Source: JAFGUF01 sp040883315 (GTDB lineage: Bacteria > Bacillota > Clostridia > Christensenellales > UMGS416). Taken from it: a DNA stretch of 64,000 nt. The translations under genes and the position numbers were made by a program. Of the stretch, positions 9,172 to 17,713 are shown piece by piece. The notes under the pieces are model-generated. The model worked only from the letters and a program-made list of their open reading frames with translations. It was not told where the DNA came from and searched no databases. The first letter of the stretch is position 1. The number at the start of each line of letters is the position of its first letter. The stretch is taken from positions 1 through 64,000 of the forward strand of contig JBFLKU010000027.1 in the NCBI GenBank assembly GCA_040883315.1, written 5' to 3'.

Positions 9172-10884
9172 ATGAACAACATAATTAGAATTGATATTGC
9201 TAAAAAAAACTACACTATTAATGCCCAACCGGATGAATACAAAGAGTATGGTGGGAAGGGATTTATTGCAAAGTTTTTGAATGAAGAAATAGACCCGAAA
9301 TGCGACCCGCTAGGTGCAGGAAACAAGCTGATAATAGTAAGAGGGCTGCTAGGTGGAACAAACGCTCCTAACTCTGGAAGAATATCTTTAGGCGGGAAGA
9401 GCCCATTGACAGGGACTGTGAAGGAATCCAACTCCGGCGGAATGGCAGCACACCTGATAGCACGACTTGGAATAAAAGCAATAATAATAGATGGAAAGCC
9501 AGAAGGGGATGACTGGTGCATCATAAAACTTGGAAAGAATAAAGTAGAATTTCTGCAGGCGGATGAATACCTAGGAAAGAACACATACGAGACGGCTGAT
9601 GCTTTAAGAAAAGAGCATGGTGAAAAGATATGTATCATGGTGATAGGCGCAGCAGGAGAAAGACAGCACAAAAGTGCGAGTGTACAGATAACAGATATGC
9701 AGGGTCGCCCGGCTAGAGCATGCGGCCGCGGAGGGCTGGGTGCCTTGATGGGCTCAAAAAAGATTAAAGCAATTGTAATCGAGAACGCCCAGGAATCTGA
9801 AGTAGAGTACATGGACAAAGCCCTGTTTACAAAGGGAGCCAGAGGATATGCAGCAGGTATAAAAGCTCATCCTGTATCAGGCAAGGTGCTGTCAACCGTA
9901 GGCACAGCTGGCAATGTGAACATTATAAACAGCATAGGTGCATTGCCTACCAACAATTTCAGCCAGGGAAGCAGCGAAATGGCAGAGATGCTTAGCGGAG
10001 AACATTTGGCAGAGATACAGAAAAAAAGAAACGGGCAAACTGGTCACCGCTGCTCTCCGGGATGCGTGGTATGCTGTTCGAATGTATATAACGACAGTGA
10101 AGGAAACTATATTTCATCAGGATTTGAATATGAAACCATTATATTAAATGGCTCTAACTGTGGAATATACAACCTTGATACTGTAGCTAAAATAGACAGA
10201 ATGTGTGACGATTTCGGCATAGATACTATGGAAACAGGCTGCACAATAGCAGTGTGCATGGAAGCTGGTGTTATTCCTTTTGGTGATGAAGAAGGAGCAC
10301 TTGCACTTGTTCAGGAGATGATAGACGGAACCGAGAGAGGCAACGTGCTGGCACAGGGCACAAAGTATGCTGGCGAGTATTTTGGGCTAAAGAGAGTACC
10401 GACTATCAAAGGACAGGCAATGGCTGCATACGATCCTAGATCATTAAAAGGAACAGGAGTGACACAGGCAACATCTCCCATGGGCGCGGACCACACCGCA
10501 GGCAACTCTCTTGGAGCTATACCAGTGCTGGATCCGAGATCAAACGACGGACAACTGAAGCTTTCAACGATGATGCAAAAAGAGATGGCTAATGCGGACA
10601 ATATGGGTATTTGTCTTTTCGCTTCATTCTGCTTGGATGACCCTGATGTTGCAGCCAGCTTTTGTGATATGCTAGCCGGCATGTATGGCGGTGACTGGAC
10701 TATGGAGAAGCTGATGGAAATGGGCGAAGAAACCCTTAGGCTTGAGAAAAAATTCAACAGACGTGCAGGAATTACGGACAAAGATGACGGAGTGCCTGAC
10801 TTCATGAAAACAGAGCCACTGCCTCCATTTAATACTGTGTTTGATTTCACGGAAGAAGAGTTGGAGTCTGTGTTGCCGTTTTAG
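9172..10884 (+). CDS. aor: tungsten-type aldehyde:ferredoxin oxidoreductase
   Basis: About 570 residues, near the usual AOR length. The N-terminal domain shows the pterin-binding pattern ISLGGKSPLTGTVKESNSGG. The 4Fe-4S ligands appear as RCSPGCVVCC near residue 294, with a distal Cys near 481 in NMGICLF. The family binds a tungsten bis-pterin and a 4Fe-4S cluster, and oxidises aldehydes to acids with ferredoxin. It acts in the cytosol. ATG at 9172 has better spacing from AGAGGAG than the GTG two codons earlier. The next gene is a MoaD-like sulfur carrier, a common AOR partner. The aldehyde could come from the preceding alcohol dehydrogenase. Confidence 0.9.
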   Translation: MNNIIRIDIAKKNYTINAQPDEYKEYGGKGFIAKFLNEEIDPKCDPLGAGNKLIIVRGLLGGTNAPNSGRISLGGKSPLTGTVKESNSGGMAAHLIARLGIKAIIIDGKPEGDDWCIIKLGKNKVEFLQADEYLGKNTYETADALRKEHGEKICIMVIGAAGERQHKSASVQITDMQGRPARACGRGGLGALMGSKKIKAIVIENAQESEVEYMDKALFTKGARGYAAGIKAHPVSGKVLSTVGTAGNVNIINSIGALPTNNFSQGSSEMAEMLSGEHLAEIQKKRNGQTGHRCSPGCVVCCSNVYNDSEGNYISSGFEYETIILNGSNCGIYNLDTVAKIDRMCDDFGIDTMETGCTIAVCMEAGVIPFGDEEGALALVQEMIDGTERGNVLAQGTKYAGEYFGLKRVPTIKGQAMAAYDPRSLKGTGVTQATSPMGADHTAGNSLGAIPVLDPRSNDGQLKLSTMMQKEMANADNMGICLFASFCLDDPDVAASFCDMLAGMYGGDWTMEKLMEMGEETLRLEKKFNRRAGITDKDDGVPDFMKTEPLPPFNTVFDFTEEELESVLPF

Positions 10885-10908
10885 CAAAAACTGATGTGAG
10901 AAATATAT

Positions 10909-11142
10909 ATGAATATTAAGATAAAATTGTTTAGCTATCTGCGAGATGAAATAGCCTGCGATGAAAAGGGCGAGATAGAGATGAACGTAAAAAACGACAT
11001 TTTGGTAGAAGAAGTTTTACTACAGCTTGATTTTTGGCAGGAAAAAGAGATGCTAGTGCTGCTAAACGGCAGTACAGACAAAAAAGCCAGGATGAAAGAA
11101 AACGACAAACTTCAGATATTCCCGCTGGTTGTAGGCGGATGA
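10909..11142 (+). CDS. MoaD/ThiS-like sulfur-carrier protein
   Basis: A 77-residue beta-grasp protein that ends exactly in Val-Val-Gly-Gly. The exposed C-terminal Gly-Gly is the hallmark of MoaD and ThiS carriers, which are adenylated by an E1-like enzyme and converted to a thiocarboxylate. MoaD supplies the dithiolene sulfur of pterin cofactors. Its position 24 bases after the aldehyde oxidoreductase suggests a role in making the tungsten pterin for that enzyme. A candidate E1 partner is the ThiF/MoeB-like gene at 23752-24555. No other pterin synthesis gene is near. Confidence 0.85.
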   Translation: MNIKIKLFSYLRDEIACDEKGEIEMNVKNDILVEEVLLQLDFWQEKEMLVLLNGSTDKKARMKENDKLQIFPLVVGG

Positions 11143-11197
11143 GAAAAACATCAGGATAAATTAAGTAGGATTTATAAAATGAAAGGCGGTAATACAA

Positions 11198-11533
11198 TTG
11201 CAATTAGTTAAATCAAACGAAGGAAATGTATATGAAGCAGCAAAGCATTTTGGCTGCTGGGGAATAAAGAAGGTTACATCAGAGCAGGGAGCATCCAATG
11301 TAATAGTATCAATATCTGAATTTTTGCCAAGCGGTGGTGCTGAGCTGACATCTTCTGAAAAAGAGCGTGTATACTGCGTGCTTCGCGGCTCAATAACTTT
11401 GACGGACGGCAGCAATGAGGAATATGTATTGGAAGAGAACGACATGATATACATTGCACCCGGAGAAAAGCGCGCCATAAAAGTGAATGGCACAGTGGCA
11501 GCACGACTTCTCGTTATAATTGTTAACGCATAG
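11198..11533 (+). CDS. small cupin-domain protein
   Basis: A 111-residue single-domain cupin. The end of the barrel shows a typical glycine and proline pattern (VLRGSITL, then ENDMIYIAPGEKRAI). Metal-binding histidines of the first cupin motif are weak or absent, so it may bind an organic ligand rather than work as a metal enzyme. The start is TTG at 11198, after AAAGGCGG. It sits between the MoaD-like gene and the phloroglucinol-type genes. A role as isomerase, lyase or ligand-binding accessory factor in that pathway is possible, but the sequence does not decide it. Confidence 0.7.
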   Translation: MQLVKSNEGNVYEAAKHFGCWGIKKVTSEQGASNVIVSISEFLPSGGAELTSSEKERVYCVLRGSITLTDGSNEEYVLEENDMIYIAPGEKRAIKVNGTVAARLLVIIVNA

Positions 11534-11559
11534 TATTAGCCAAAAGAATAGAGGTTGTT

Positions 11560-12519
11560 TTGAAGATAGAAGACGTTAAAAAAGTGGCATTATTCGGCGG
11601 CGGCACAATGGGCACAGGATTGGCACAGGTGTTTGCCTCAGCTGGATATAAGGTTACGATGTTCACGATAGGGCAGAAGGATATAGAAAGAGCTATGTCT
11701 ATAATTGAATCCAATATCAAGACTTTTATAGAAAGAGGATTGATAGCGGAGGATAGGCTGGAGGCTATATTAGCAAATATTACTCCTACTGAATCTATTG
11801 AGGAAACCGCAGCGGATGCAGATTTCGTTATCGAATGCATTATAGAAGACAGAGATGCTAAAAGAGAGCTTTATAAAAAGATAGATGATCTGTGCCCTGA
11901 GAGCACAGTTATTACAAGCAATACTTCATACTTAAATATTTTTGAGCTGATGCCTGAAAGAAGGCTGGAGAAGACTGTGATTGCACATTGGTTTGCTCCT
12001 CCGCACATTGTGCCGCTGGTGGAAGTGGTTCGTGGAGAGAAAACAAGCGATGAGACAGTAGATTTTGTTTCTGCCCTTCTAAAAAAGGTAGACCATGTTC
12101 CGGCTGTTTTGGAGAAATTTATAGATGGTTTCTGCATAAATAGACTGCAGAGGATTATAGGAAGAGAAATATTCTTTCAGATAGACAACGGATACATAAC
12201 ACCAGAGATGCTGGATATAGCAGTGAAAGCCAGCATTATACCCAGAGCTATGGTGCTGGGATTTGTGCAGAGATATGATTTTACAGGACTTGATTTAAGT
12301 GCCAGAAATCTGCAGAATCCGGACTATCCGGAGCCACCCATAGACAATGAACCCAAAAGCCTGATAGAGCATGTGAAAAAAGGCGAACTGGGTGTGAGAA
12401 GCGGCAAAGGATTTTTTGACTATAGCGACAGACCTATCGAGGAAGTGCTTAGAGAAAGAGACATGAAATTGCTGGATACATATGAAAGTTTAAAAGACTT
12501 GATATATAAGAAAATATAG
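11560..12519 (+). CDS. 3-hydroxyacyl-CoA dehydrogenase family protein; probable 3-hydroxy-5-oxohexanoate dehydrogenase
   Basis: A 319-residue NAD-dependent enzyme with a Rossmann loop GGGTMGTG at 13-20, catalytic His143 and Glu155, and a C-terminal helical domain. The catalytic stretch reads AHWFAPPHIVPLVEVV. It departs from the FFNP motif of CoA-linked enzymes and resembles relatives acting on free hydroxy acids, such as carnitine and gulonate dehydrogenases. In known anaerobic phloroglucinol breakdown, a member of this family oxidises (S)-3-hydroxy-5-oxohexanoate to 3,5-dioxohexanoate (triacetate). The beta-keto acid cleavage gene follows at once, and reductase and cyclase-type hydrolases are in the same run. 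The start is TTG at 11560 after AGAGG. Family assignment is firm; the specific substrate is inferred from context. Confidence 0.8.
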   Translation: MKIEDVKKVALFGGGTMGTGLAQVFASAGYKVTMFTIGQKDIERAMSIIESNIKTFIERGLIAEDRLEAILANITPTESIEETAADADFVIECIIEDRDAKRELYKKIDDLCPESTVITSNTSYLNIFELMPERRLEKTVIAHWFAPPHIVPLVEVVRGEKTSDETVDFVSALLKKVDHVPAVLEKFIDGFCINRLQRIIGREIFFQIDNGYITPEMLDIAVKASIIPRAMVLGFVQRYDFTGLDLSARNLQNPDYPEPPIDNEPKSLIEHVKKGELGVRSGKGFFDYSDRPIEEVLRERDMKLLDTYESLKDLIYKKI

Positions 12520-12556
12520 GCAGGAAGCTTATCTGTGAAAGGAAGGACAAAGAGAA

Positions 12557-13411
12557 TTGAGACTACCAAATAACAAAGTGATAATAACCGCATCACTAAA
12601 CGGAGCTTTTGTTACAAAAGACATGAATCCGAATGTTCCTGAACAGCCGGATGAAATAGCGCAGGCAGCACTGGAATGCTACAATGCAGGTGCTGCAATA
12701 GTGCACATACATGCCAGAGATGAAGAAGGCAAGCCAACAGGAACTAAAGAAAAGTTCCAAGAGATTATGGAGAAAATCAGGGAGAAATCCAGCGAAATAA
12801 TCATTCAGTTTTCCACAGGCGGAGGCGCAAACCTGACAATAGAAGAGCGCGTAAGATGCCTTGAAGCAAAGCCTGAAATGGCCTCTTTGAATATGGGAAC
12901 TTTGATGCGCCAAACCGGCAGCTTTGCGGGCGTACCTTTCTCAAATATGACAAAGGATATTGAAGTTTGGGCTAAAACCATGATGGAATATGATATTAAG
13001 CCTGAAATGGAATGCTACTCACAAAGCATGTTTAGAGATGTAGATAATCTTATCAATAAAGATCTTTTGAAGCCGCCGTACTACTGCAACTTTGTACTTG
13101 GAATGATGTATCAAGGTGCACTTGAAGCAAATCCAGATACTTTGTATTCAATGGTGCAGTTTATGCCGGAAAATACATATTTTAATGTAACAGCCACATC
13201 CAGAACACAGCTTCCGATAACTACAATGAGCATGATAATGGGCGGTGCCATAAGAGTGGGTCTAGAGGACAATATATATTATTCCAAAGGTTTACTTGCA
13301 AATAGCAACGCACAGCTTATTGAGCGCTCGGTAAGAATAGCAAGAGAGCTGAACATCGAGCCGGCAACACCTGATGAAGCAAGAGAGATATTAGGAATAG
13401 CGAAAAGATAG
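12557..13411 (+). CDS. beta-keto acid cleavage enzyme; probable triacetate acetoacetate-lyase
   Basis: A 284-residue TIM-barrel protein of the BKACE (DUF849, 3-keto-5-aminohexanoate cleavage) family, of normal length. Zinc ligands His50 and His52 lie in VHIHARD, Glu237 in VGLEDN completes the metal site, and Arg233 is the usual substrate-orienting residue. Members condense a beta-keto acid with acetyl-CoA and release acetoacetate and a new acyl-CoA. In the phloroglucinol pathway the substrate is 3,5-dioxohexanoate and the products are acetoacetate and acetoacetyl-CoA. The cationic amine pocket of the lysine-pathway enzyme is not expected here, since no lysine fermentation genes are near. The start is TTG at 12557. 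Confidence 0.85.
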   Translation: MRLPNNKVIITASLNGAFVTKDMNPNVPEQPDEIAQAALECYNAGAAIVHIHARDEEGKPTGTKEKFQEIMEKIREKSSEIIIQFSTGGGANLTIEERVRCLEAKPEMASLNMGTLMRQTGSFAGVPFSNMTKDIEVWAKTMMEYDIKPEMECYSQSMFRDVDNLINKDLLKPPYYCNFVLGMMYQGALEANPDTLYSMVQFMPENTYFNVTATSRTQLPITTMSMIMGGAIRVGLEDNIYYSKGLLANSNAQLIERSVRIARELNIEPATPDEAREILGIAKR

Positions 13412-13435
13412 AAACAACAAAAAGGAGAGATTGAT

Positions 13436-14206
13436 ATGAAGGATATATTTTCATTAGAGGGCAAAAACGCAGTAGTAGTTGGCGGAGCAGGCGGCATTGG
13501 CGAAGCAATAGCACAAGGGCTTATTAACAATGGTGCGAATGTAGCAATAGCAAGCCGAAGCATTGATAATTTGAATAGTGCTGCTGAGGAAATCCAAAAG
13601 GAAACAGGAAAAAAGGTATTGATATTCCAAGTGGATGCAGGTGATGAAGACAGCGTAAAAAAGCTGGTAGCAGATGTTATTGAGAAAATGGGCAGAGTAG
13701 ACATTTTGGTAAACTCAATGGGCTTTAATGTGAAAAGCAGTTGTTTGGATTTCCCAATGGATAAATTCGACACACTTATGAATGTAAATGTCAGGGGAGT
13801 TATGCTTTGCTGCAAAGAATTTGCAAATGTTATGGTAGACCAAAATGGCGGCAAGATAATAAATGTATCCTCGGTTAGAGGCGTGCGTGCAAGTGCAGGC
13901 GGCAACAGCGGATACTGTGCCACAAAAGGCGCTGTGGACATGCTTACTCGCACTTTTGCAGCTGAACTAGCACCAAAAGGCATAAATGTTAATGCTATAG
14001 GTCCAGCTTTGATAGCAACAAAACTGACAGCAAAGCAAATGATGGAACCGGGCAGAACAGAAAAATATATTGCGAATATACCTCTTGGCAGAATAGGCGT
14101 TACAGAGGATGTTGTAGGTGCATCAGTATTTTTGGCAGCACCAGCATCAGACTTTATAACTGGTCAAATCATTTATATTGACGGTGGTCTAACAGCAATA
14201 GGCTGA
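13436..14206 (+). CDS. SDR-family reductase; probable phloroglucinol reductase
   Basis: A 256-residue classical short-chain dehydrogenase. The cofactor loop is VGGAGGIG (15-22), with Arg41 just after beta-2, which favours NADPH. Ser145 or Ser146 with Tyr160 and Lys164 (YCATK) make the catalytic set, and the C terminus (GQIIYIDGGL) is typical. Known phloroglucinol reductases are SDR enzymes that reduce phloroglucinol to dihydrophloroglucinol. That role is inferred from its place between the cleavage enzyme and the thiolase, CoA-transferase and cyclase genes. An ordinary 3-oxoacyl reductase is the alternative. A strong AAAGGAGAG precedes the ATG. Confidence 0.8.
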   Translation: MKDIFSLEGKNAVVVGGAGGIGEAIAQGLINNGANVAIASRSIDNLNSAAEEIQKETGKKVLIFQVDAGDEDSVKKLVADVIEKMGRVDILVNSMGFNVKSSCLDFPMDKFDTLMNVNVRGVMLCCKEFANVMVDQNGGKIINVSSVRGVRASAGGNSGYCATKGAVDMLTRTFAAELAPKGINVNAIGPALIATKLTAKQMMEPGRTEKYIANIPLGRIGVTEDVVGASVFLAAPASDFITGQIIYIDGGLTAIG

Positions 14207-14241
14207 TTAGATATATTTATTGGATGTACCCCTATAATGAA

Positions 14242-14275
14242 GTTTTGCTGCGGGATTAGAATCCAGCGGCAGAAC
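14242..14275 (+). other. intra-operon hairpin
   Basis: In the 109-base gap between the reductase and thiolase genes, GTTTTGCTG pairs with CGGCAGAAC through two G-U pairs. An inner GGAT/ATCC stem lies within it. There is no T tract, so it is not a normal terminator. It could mark an RNA processing or stability site that separates the two halves of the operon. Confidence 0.4.
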
Positions 14276-14315
14276 TAAAACATTTTTACATGTATTAATG
14301 ATAGGAGAATGACAA

Positions 14316-15506
14316 ATGCAGGATGTTTTTATTGTAAGTGCTGTGAGAACAGCAATAGGAAAAATGGGTGGAGCCATTGCCAGCGTTCAGCCAGAAGAGC
14401 TTGCGAAAATAACAATCGAAGAGGCTATTGAACGTGCTGGAATAGACAAAGAGAGCATAAGCGAGGTAATATTCGGGCAGACAAAACAGAGTGCAGATGC
14501 TGCAAATATTGCAAGAGTAGCGGCTTTGATGTCCAAAATCCCTGTGCATGTACCTGCATATACTGTCATGCGCCAGTGTGCATCTGGAATGCAGTCTGTA
14601 AACAGTGGAGCACAGGCAATAATGTCGGATTTAGCAGGCATAGTGGTAGCCGGTGGAACCGAAAGCATGAGCAACGCTCCTTTTTATCTGAGAAATGCAA
14701 GATATGGATATAATGCGGGCAATGGAATTTTGGTGGATTCCAATACAGAGAGCCAGCCAAGGTCTCAGCCTATTGAAGAATACGGAAACCTGACTATGGG
14801 AATCACTGCAGAGAATCTAGCAGAAAAATATAGCATCACTAGAGAAGAGCAGGACATTTTCGCACATAGCAGCCAGATGAAAGCAGACACAGCTATAATC
14901 AGCGGAAGATTCAAAGATGAAATTGTGCCTGTTCCGATTCCGCAGAGAAAGGGAGACTCTGTTATGTTTGATACTGATGAGCATCCGCGTCTTTCTTCTG
15001 TAGAGAAGTTATCTACACTCAAGCCTGTTTTTATGCAGGGAGGAACTGTGACAGCAGGCAATTCGTCAGGCAGAAATGACGGAGCAGCATGTCTGGTGCT
15101 GATGTCTGAAAAAGAAGTGGTAAGGACCAATTCAAAACCAATTGCGAGGCTTGTGACACAAGCTGCATATGGGTGCTCACCGGAGATAATGGGAATAGGC
15201 CCTGTTGGCTCTACAAAAAAAGCACTTACACAGGCAGGTCTAAAATTGTCGGATATCGGTCTCATTGAGCTTAATGAGGCATTCGCTGCACAAAGCATAG
15301 CCGTTATTAAGGAGCTGGGGCTAGATGAAAGCATAGTAAATGTGAATGGCGGAGCCATCGCATTGGGTCACCCTCTAGGATGCACAGGAGCAAGAATATT
15401 AACAACTCTAATATACGAAATGCAAAAGAGAAAAGTGAAATATGGTCTTGCAACTTTATGTGTAGCTGGCGGACAGGGTGTGACGGACATAATTGAATTA
15501 GTATAG
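14316..15506 (+). CDS. acetyl-CoA acetyltransferase (thiolase)
   Basis: A 396-residue thiolase of the usual degradative/biosynthetic type II length. The nucleophile is Cys88 in RQCASG, the NEAFAAQ loop is present, His352 lies in GHPLGCTGAR, and a second catalytic Cys sits in LCVAGGQG near the end. It interconverts acetoacetyl-CoA plus CoA with two acetyl-CoA. In this setting it would split the acetoacetyl-CoA made by the cleavage enzyme and the CoA-transferase, ending the conversion of a six-carbon ring to acetyl-CoA. GGAGAA lies just upstream of the ATG. Confidence 0.92.
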   Translation: MQDVFIVSAVRTAIGKMGGAIASVQPEELAKITIEEAIERAGIDKESISEVIFGQTKQSADAANIARVAALMSKIPVHVPAYTVMRQCASGMQSVNSGAQAIMSDLAGIVVAGGTESMSNAPFYLRNARYGYNAGNGILVDSNTESQPRSQPIEEYGNLTMGITAENLAEKYSITREEQDIFAHSSQMKADTAIISGRFKDEIVPVPIPQRKGDSVMFDTDEHPRLSSVEKLSTLKPVFMQGGTVTAGNSSGRNDGAACLVLMSEKEVVRTNSKPIARLVTQAAYGCSPEIMGIGPVGSTKKALTQAGLKLSDIGLIELNEAFAAQSIAVIKELGLDESIVNVNGGAIALGHPLGCTGARILTTLIYEMQKRKVKYGLATLCVAGGQGVTDIIELV

Positions 15507-15525
15507 ATATAGGGAGTATGACTAT

Positions 15526-16185
15526 ATGGGAAGCAAAGTTGTTAGTATGGAAAAAGCATTAGATTTTTTTCATGATAATCAAGTATATATGATAGGTGGG
15601 TTTCTAGCTTGCGGAGCACCTGAGAGACTGATTGATGCACTTATCAAAAAAGGTATCAAGGATATAACGGTTATAGGAAACGATACATCATTTGAAGACA
15701 GAGGAATAGGCAAACTGATTGTAAGCGGACAAGCCAAAAAAGCCATAGTTTCACATGTTGGAACAAACAAAGAAACTGGCAGAAAAATGAACAATGGCGA
15801 GATTGAAGTACAATTAGTTCCTCAGGGTACACTTGCGGAGCAGGTGCGCTGTGCAGGAGTTGGGCTTGGAGGAGTGCTTACGCCAACTGGTGTAGGAACA
15901 ATAGTGGAGCAGGGCAAGCAGGTGATAGAGGCCAATGGCAAAAAGTATTTATTGGAGCTGCCGCTTAGAGCTGACGTTGCTCTTTTGAAGGCCTATAAAG
16001 CTGATACATCAGGCAATCTGGTTTATAGACGCTCAGCAAGGAATTTTAACCCCTTGATGGCAATGGCTGCAGATATCGTTATTGTAGAAGCGGAGCATAT
16101 TGTAGAGGTTGGGGAGATTGACCCAGATGATGTGATTACTCCCGGAATATTTGTAGATATGATAATTGAAACGGAGGGAGAATAA
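15526..16185 (+). CDS. ctfA: 3-oxoacid CoA-transferase subunit A
   Basis: A 219-residue alpha subunit of a family I CoA-transferase (acetate/butyrate:acetoacetate type). It has the glycine-rich GGFLACGAPERLID segment near the N terminus, the RCAGVGLGG motif and the LLELPLRADVAL stretch that carries subunit contacts. With subunit B it moves CoA between acetyl-CoA or butyryl-CoA and acetoacetate. Here it would activate the free acetoacetate released by the beta-keto acid cleavage enzyme. The gene is separated from subunit B by two bases, which fits translational coupling. Confidence 0.9.
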   Translation: MGSKVVSMEKALDFFHDNQVYMIGGFLACGAPERLIDALIKKGIKDITVIGNDTSFEDRGIGKLIVSGQAKKAIVSHVGTNKETGRKMNNGEIEVQLVPQGTLAEQVRCAGVGLGGVLTPTGVGTIVEQGKQVIEANGKKYLLELPLRADVALLKAYKADTSGNLVYRRSARNFNPLMAMAADIVIVEAEHIVEVGEIDPDDVITPGIFVDMIIETEGE

Positions 16186-16187
16186 TT

Positions 16188-16838
16188 ATGGAGCCGCGTC
16201 AACGAATTGCACACAGAATTGGCAGAATGTTCAATGATGGAGACTTTATTAATCTGGGAATTGGTATGCCGACCATGGTAGCAAACTATATACCGGAAGG
16301 TATAAATATAATTCTCCATTCCGAAAATGGTTTTCTGGGAATAGGGCCAACACCTGAAAAAGAGCAAGAAGACAAGGATGTAGTTAATGCAGGAGGAATG
16401 CCTGTTACGGTGCTGGCTGGCGGAAGCAGCTTTGACAGTGCAACATCTTTTGGAATAATCCGCGGAGGGCATCTGGCTGCTACTGTGCTAGGCGCTCTGC
16501 AGGTGGATGAAAAAGGCAATCTTGCCAATTGGATGGTGCCCGGAAAGATAGTGCCCGGAATGGGCGGGGCTATGGACTTGGTTGCTGGCGCTCGCAAGGT
16601 GATAATAGCCATGGAGCACACAACAAAGGACGGAAAGCCAAAGATATTGAAAGAATGCTCACTTCCTCTCACTGCAGCCGGTGAAGTTGACTTTGTAGTA
16701 ACAGAGCTTGGGATGATGGAGATGACAAAAGAGGGTATAGTACTTAGAGAACTAGCAGAAGGCGTCACGATTGAAGATATAAAGTCAAAAACCGAGGCTA
16801 AGCTGATAATCCCCGATGTTATAGGAGAAATGAACTAA
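16188..16838 (+). CDS. ctfB: 3-oxoacid CoA-transferase subunit B
   Basis: A 216-residue beta subunit of a family I CoA-transferase. It carries the catalytic glutamate Glu46 in HSENGFLGIGP, which forms the glutamyl-CoA thioester intermediate, preceded by NLGIGMPT. The partner is the subunit A gene just upstream. The pair links free acetoacetate to CoA without using ATP, as suits a fermenting anaerobe. GGAGGGAG overlaps the end of subunit A and serves this start. Confidence 0.92.
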   Translation: MEPRQRIAHRIGRMFNDGDFINLGIGMPTMVANYIPEGINIILHSENGFLGIGPTPEKEQEDKDVVNAGGMPVTVLAGGSSFDSATSFGIIRGGHLAATVLGALQVDEKGNLANWMVPGKIVPGMGGAMDLVAGARKVIIAMEHTTKDGKPKILKECSLPLTAAGEVDFVVTELGMMEMTKEGIVLRELAEGVTIEDIKSKTEAKLIIPDVIGEMN

Positions 16839-16898
16839 ACAAAAAAAATAATATAGAATTAAAACAACAACAATTGATATAAGTAAGGAGAGAAACAT

Positions 16899-17702
16899 AT
16901 GCCATTCGAAATAGATCCTTATTCAGGATTACAATTACTTGAACTAAGCCATGTCTGGGGACACGGAGTACCATCGTATCCAGCACAGGAGGATGTGAAG
17001 ATGCATCGTGCCGTAAAGCATTCACAGCACGGGGTATTAGCATGGAGAATAAATACTACTATGCATACAGGCACACATATGAATGCGCCGATTCACCTAA
17101 TACAAAAGGGTGCTGATTTGGCTGCAATATCACCGGATAGATTTTTTGGGAATGGTGTAGTTTTAGATATACCAAAAGGAAGCTACGAGACTATTACTGC
17201 AAAGGATTTGAAAAAAGCAGGACAAAATGTAGAAAAAGGCGACATCGTAGTGATAGTGACTGGCTGGCACAAAAAATATTCAGATGCAATAGAGTACTAT
17301 GGAGAATCACCGGGGCTGACAAAGGATGCAGCTGAATGGCTGGTAGAAAAGCAATGCAGGCTGGTGGCTGTGGATACTCCGCAGATAGACCATCCGCTGG
17401 CTACTTCATTAGGGCCGCACAGGGGCGGACCAACAATGAAGAGACTGGCAGAAGCATACAGCAAGGCGACAGGACTAGATCCAGCAAAAGAGCATGGAGA
17501 ATGGAATGTGGCACACAAGACTATATTGGCTGCAGGAATACCTACAATTGAGCAAGTGGGCGGAGATGTAGATGAAATAAAAGGCAAGCGTGCAACATTT
17601 TCTGCAATGCCTTGGAAATTCGGACACGGAGATGCATGCCCTGTAAGGATGGTTGCCATTATAGACCCACAAGGGAAAAACAGAATAGATTCTGGTGAGT
17701 AA
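16899..17702 (+). CDS. cyclase-family metal hydrolase 1; probable dihydrophloroglucinol cyclohydrolase paralog
   Basis: A 267-residue member of the cyclase / kynurenine formamidase-like family (PF04199 type), cytosolic. The metal motif H-x-G-T-H-x-D-x-P-x-H appears at 56-66 but with Asn62 in place of Asp. A second conserved DHPLAT block lies near 160. In the phloroglucinol pathway a member of this family opens dihydrophloroglucinol to 3-hydroxy-5-oxohexanoate using Mn. The Asp-to-Asn change may alter metal binding or substrate. It is followed 11 bases later by a paralog with the normal motif, so the two may form a hetero-oligomer or act on different ring compounds. Confidence 0.75.
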   Translation: MPFEIDPYSGLQLLELSHVWGHGVPSYPAQEDVKMHRAVKHSQHGVLAWRINTTMHTGTHMNAPIHLIQKGADLAAISPDRFFGNGVVLDIPKGSYETITAKDLKKAGQNVEKGDIVVIVTGWHKKYSDAIEYYGESPGLTKDAAEWLVEKQCRLVAVDTPQIDHPLATSLGPHRGGPTMKRLAEAYSKATGLDPAKEHGEWNVAHKTILAAGIPTIEQVGGDVDEIKGKRATFSAMPWKFGHGDACPVRMVAIIDPQGKNRIDSGE

Positions 17703-17713
17703 AGGAGAAAAAA

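Noticed and set aside
9210..9818. Long minus-strand open frame (202 codons) inside the aldehyde oxidoreductase gene
   Set aside because: It is a shadow of a well-supported tungstoenzyme gene; it is serine- and proline-rich, has no domain pattern and no ribosome site.
11560..16838. Ordinary crotonate/butyrate synthesis operon
   Set aside because: No crotonase, butyryl-CoA dehydrogenase or electron-transfer flavoprotein genes are present, and the dehydrogenase has a free-acid motif while ring-opening hydrolases and a beta-keto acid cleavage enzyme are next to it.
12557..16838. Lysine fermentation cluster (3-keto-5-aminohexanoate route)
   Set aside because: The cleavage enzyme and CoA-transferase are shared with that route, but lysine aminomutases, the diaminohexanoate dehydrogenase and the aminobutyryl-CoA lyase are all absent.
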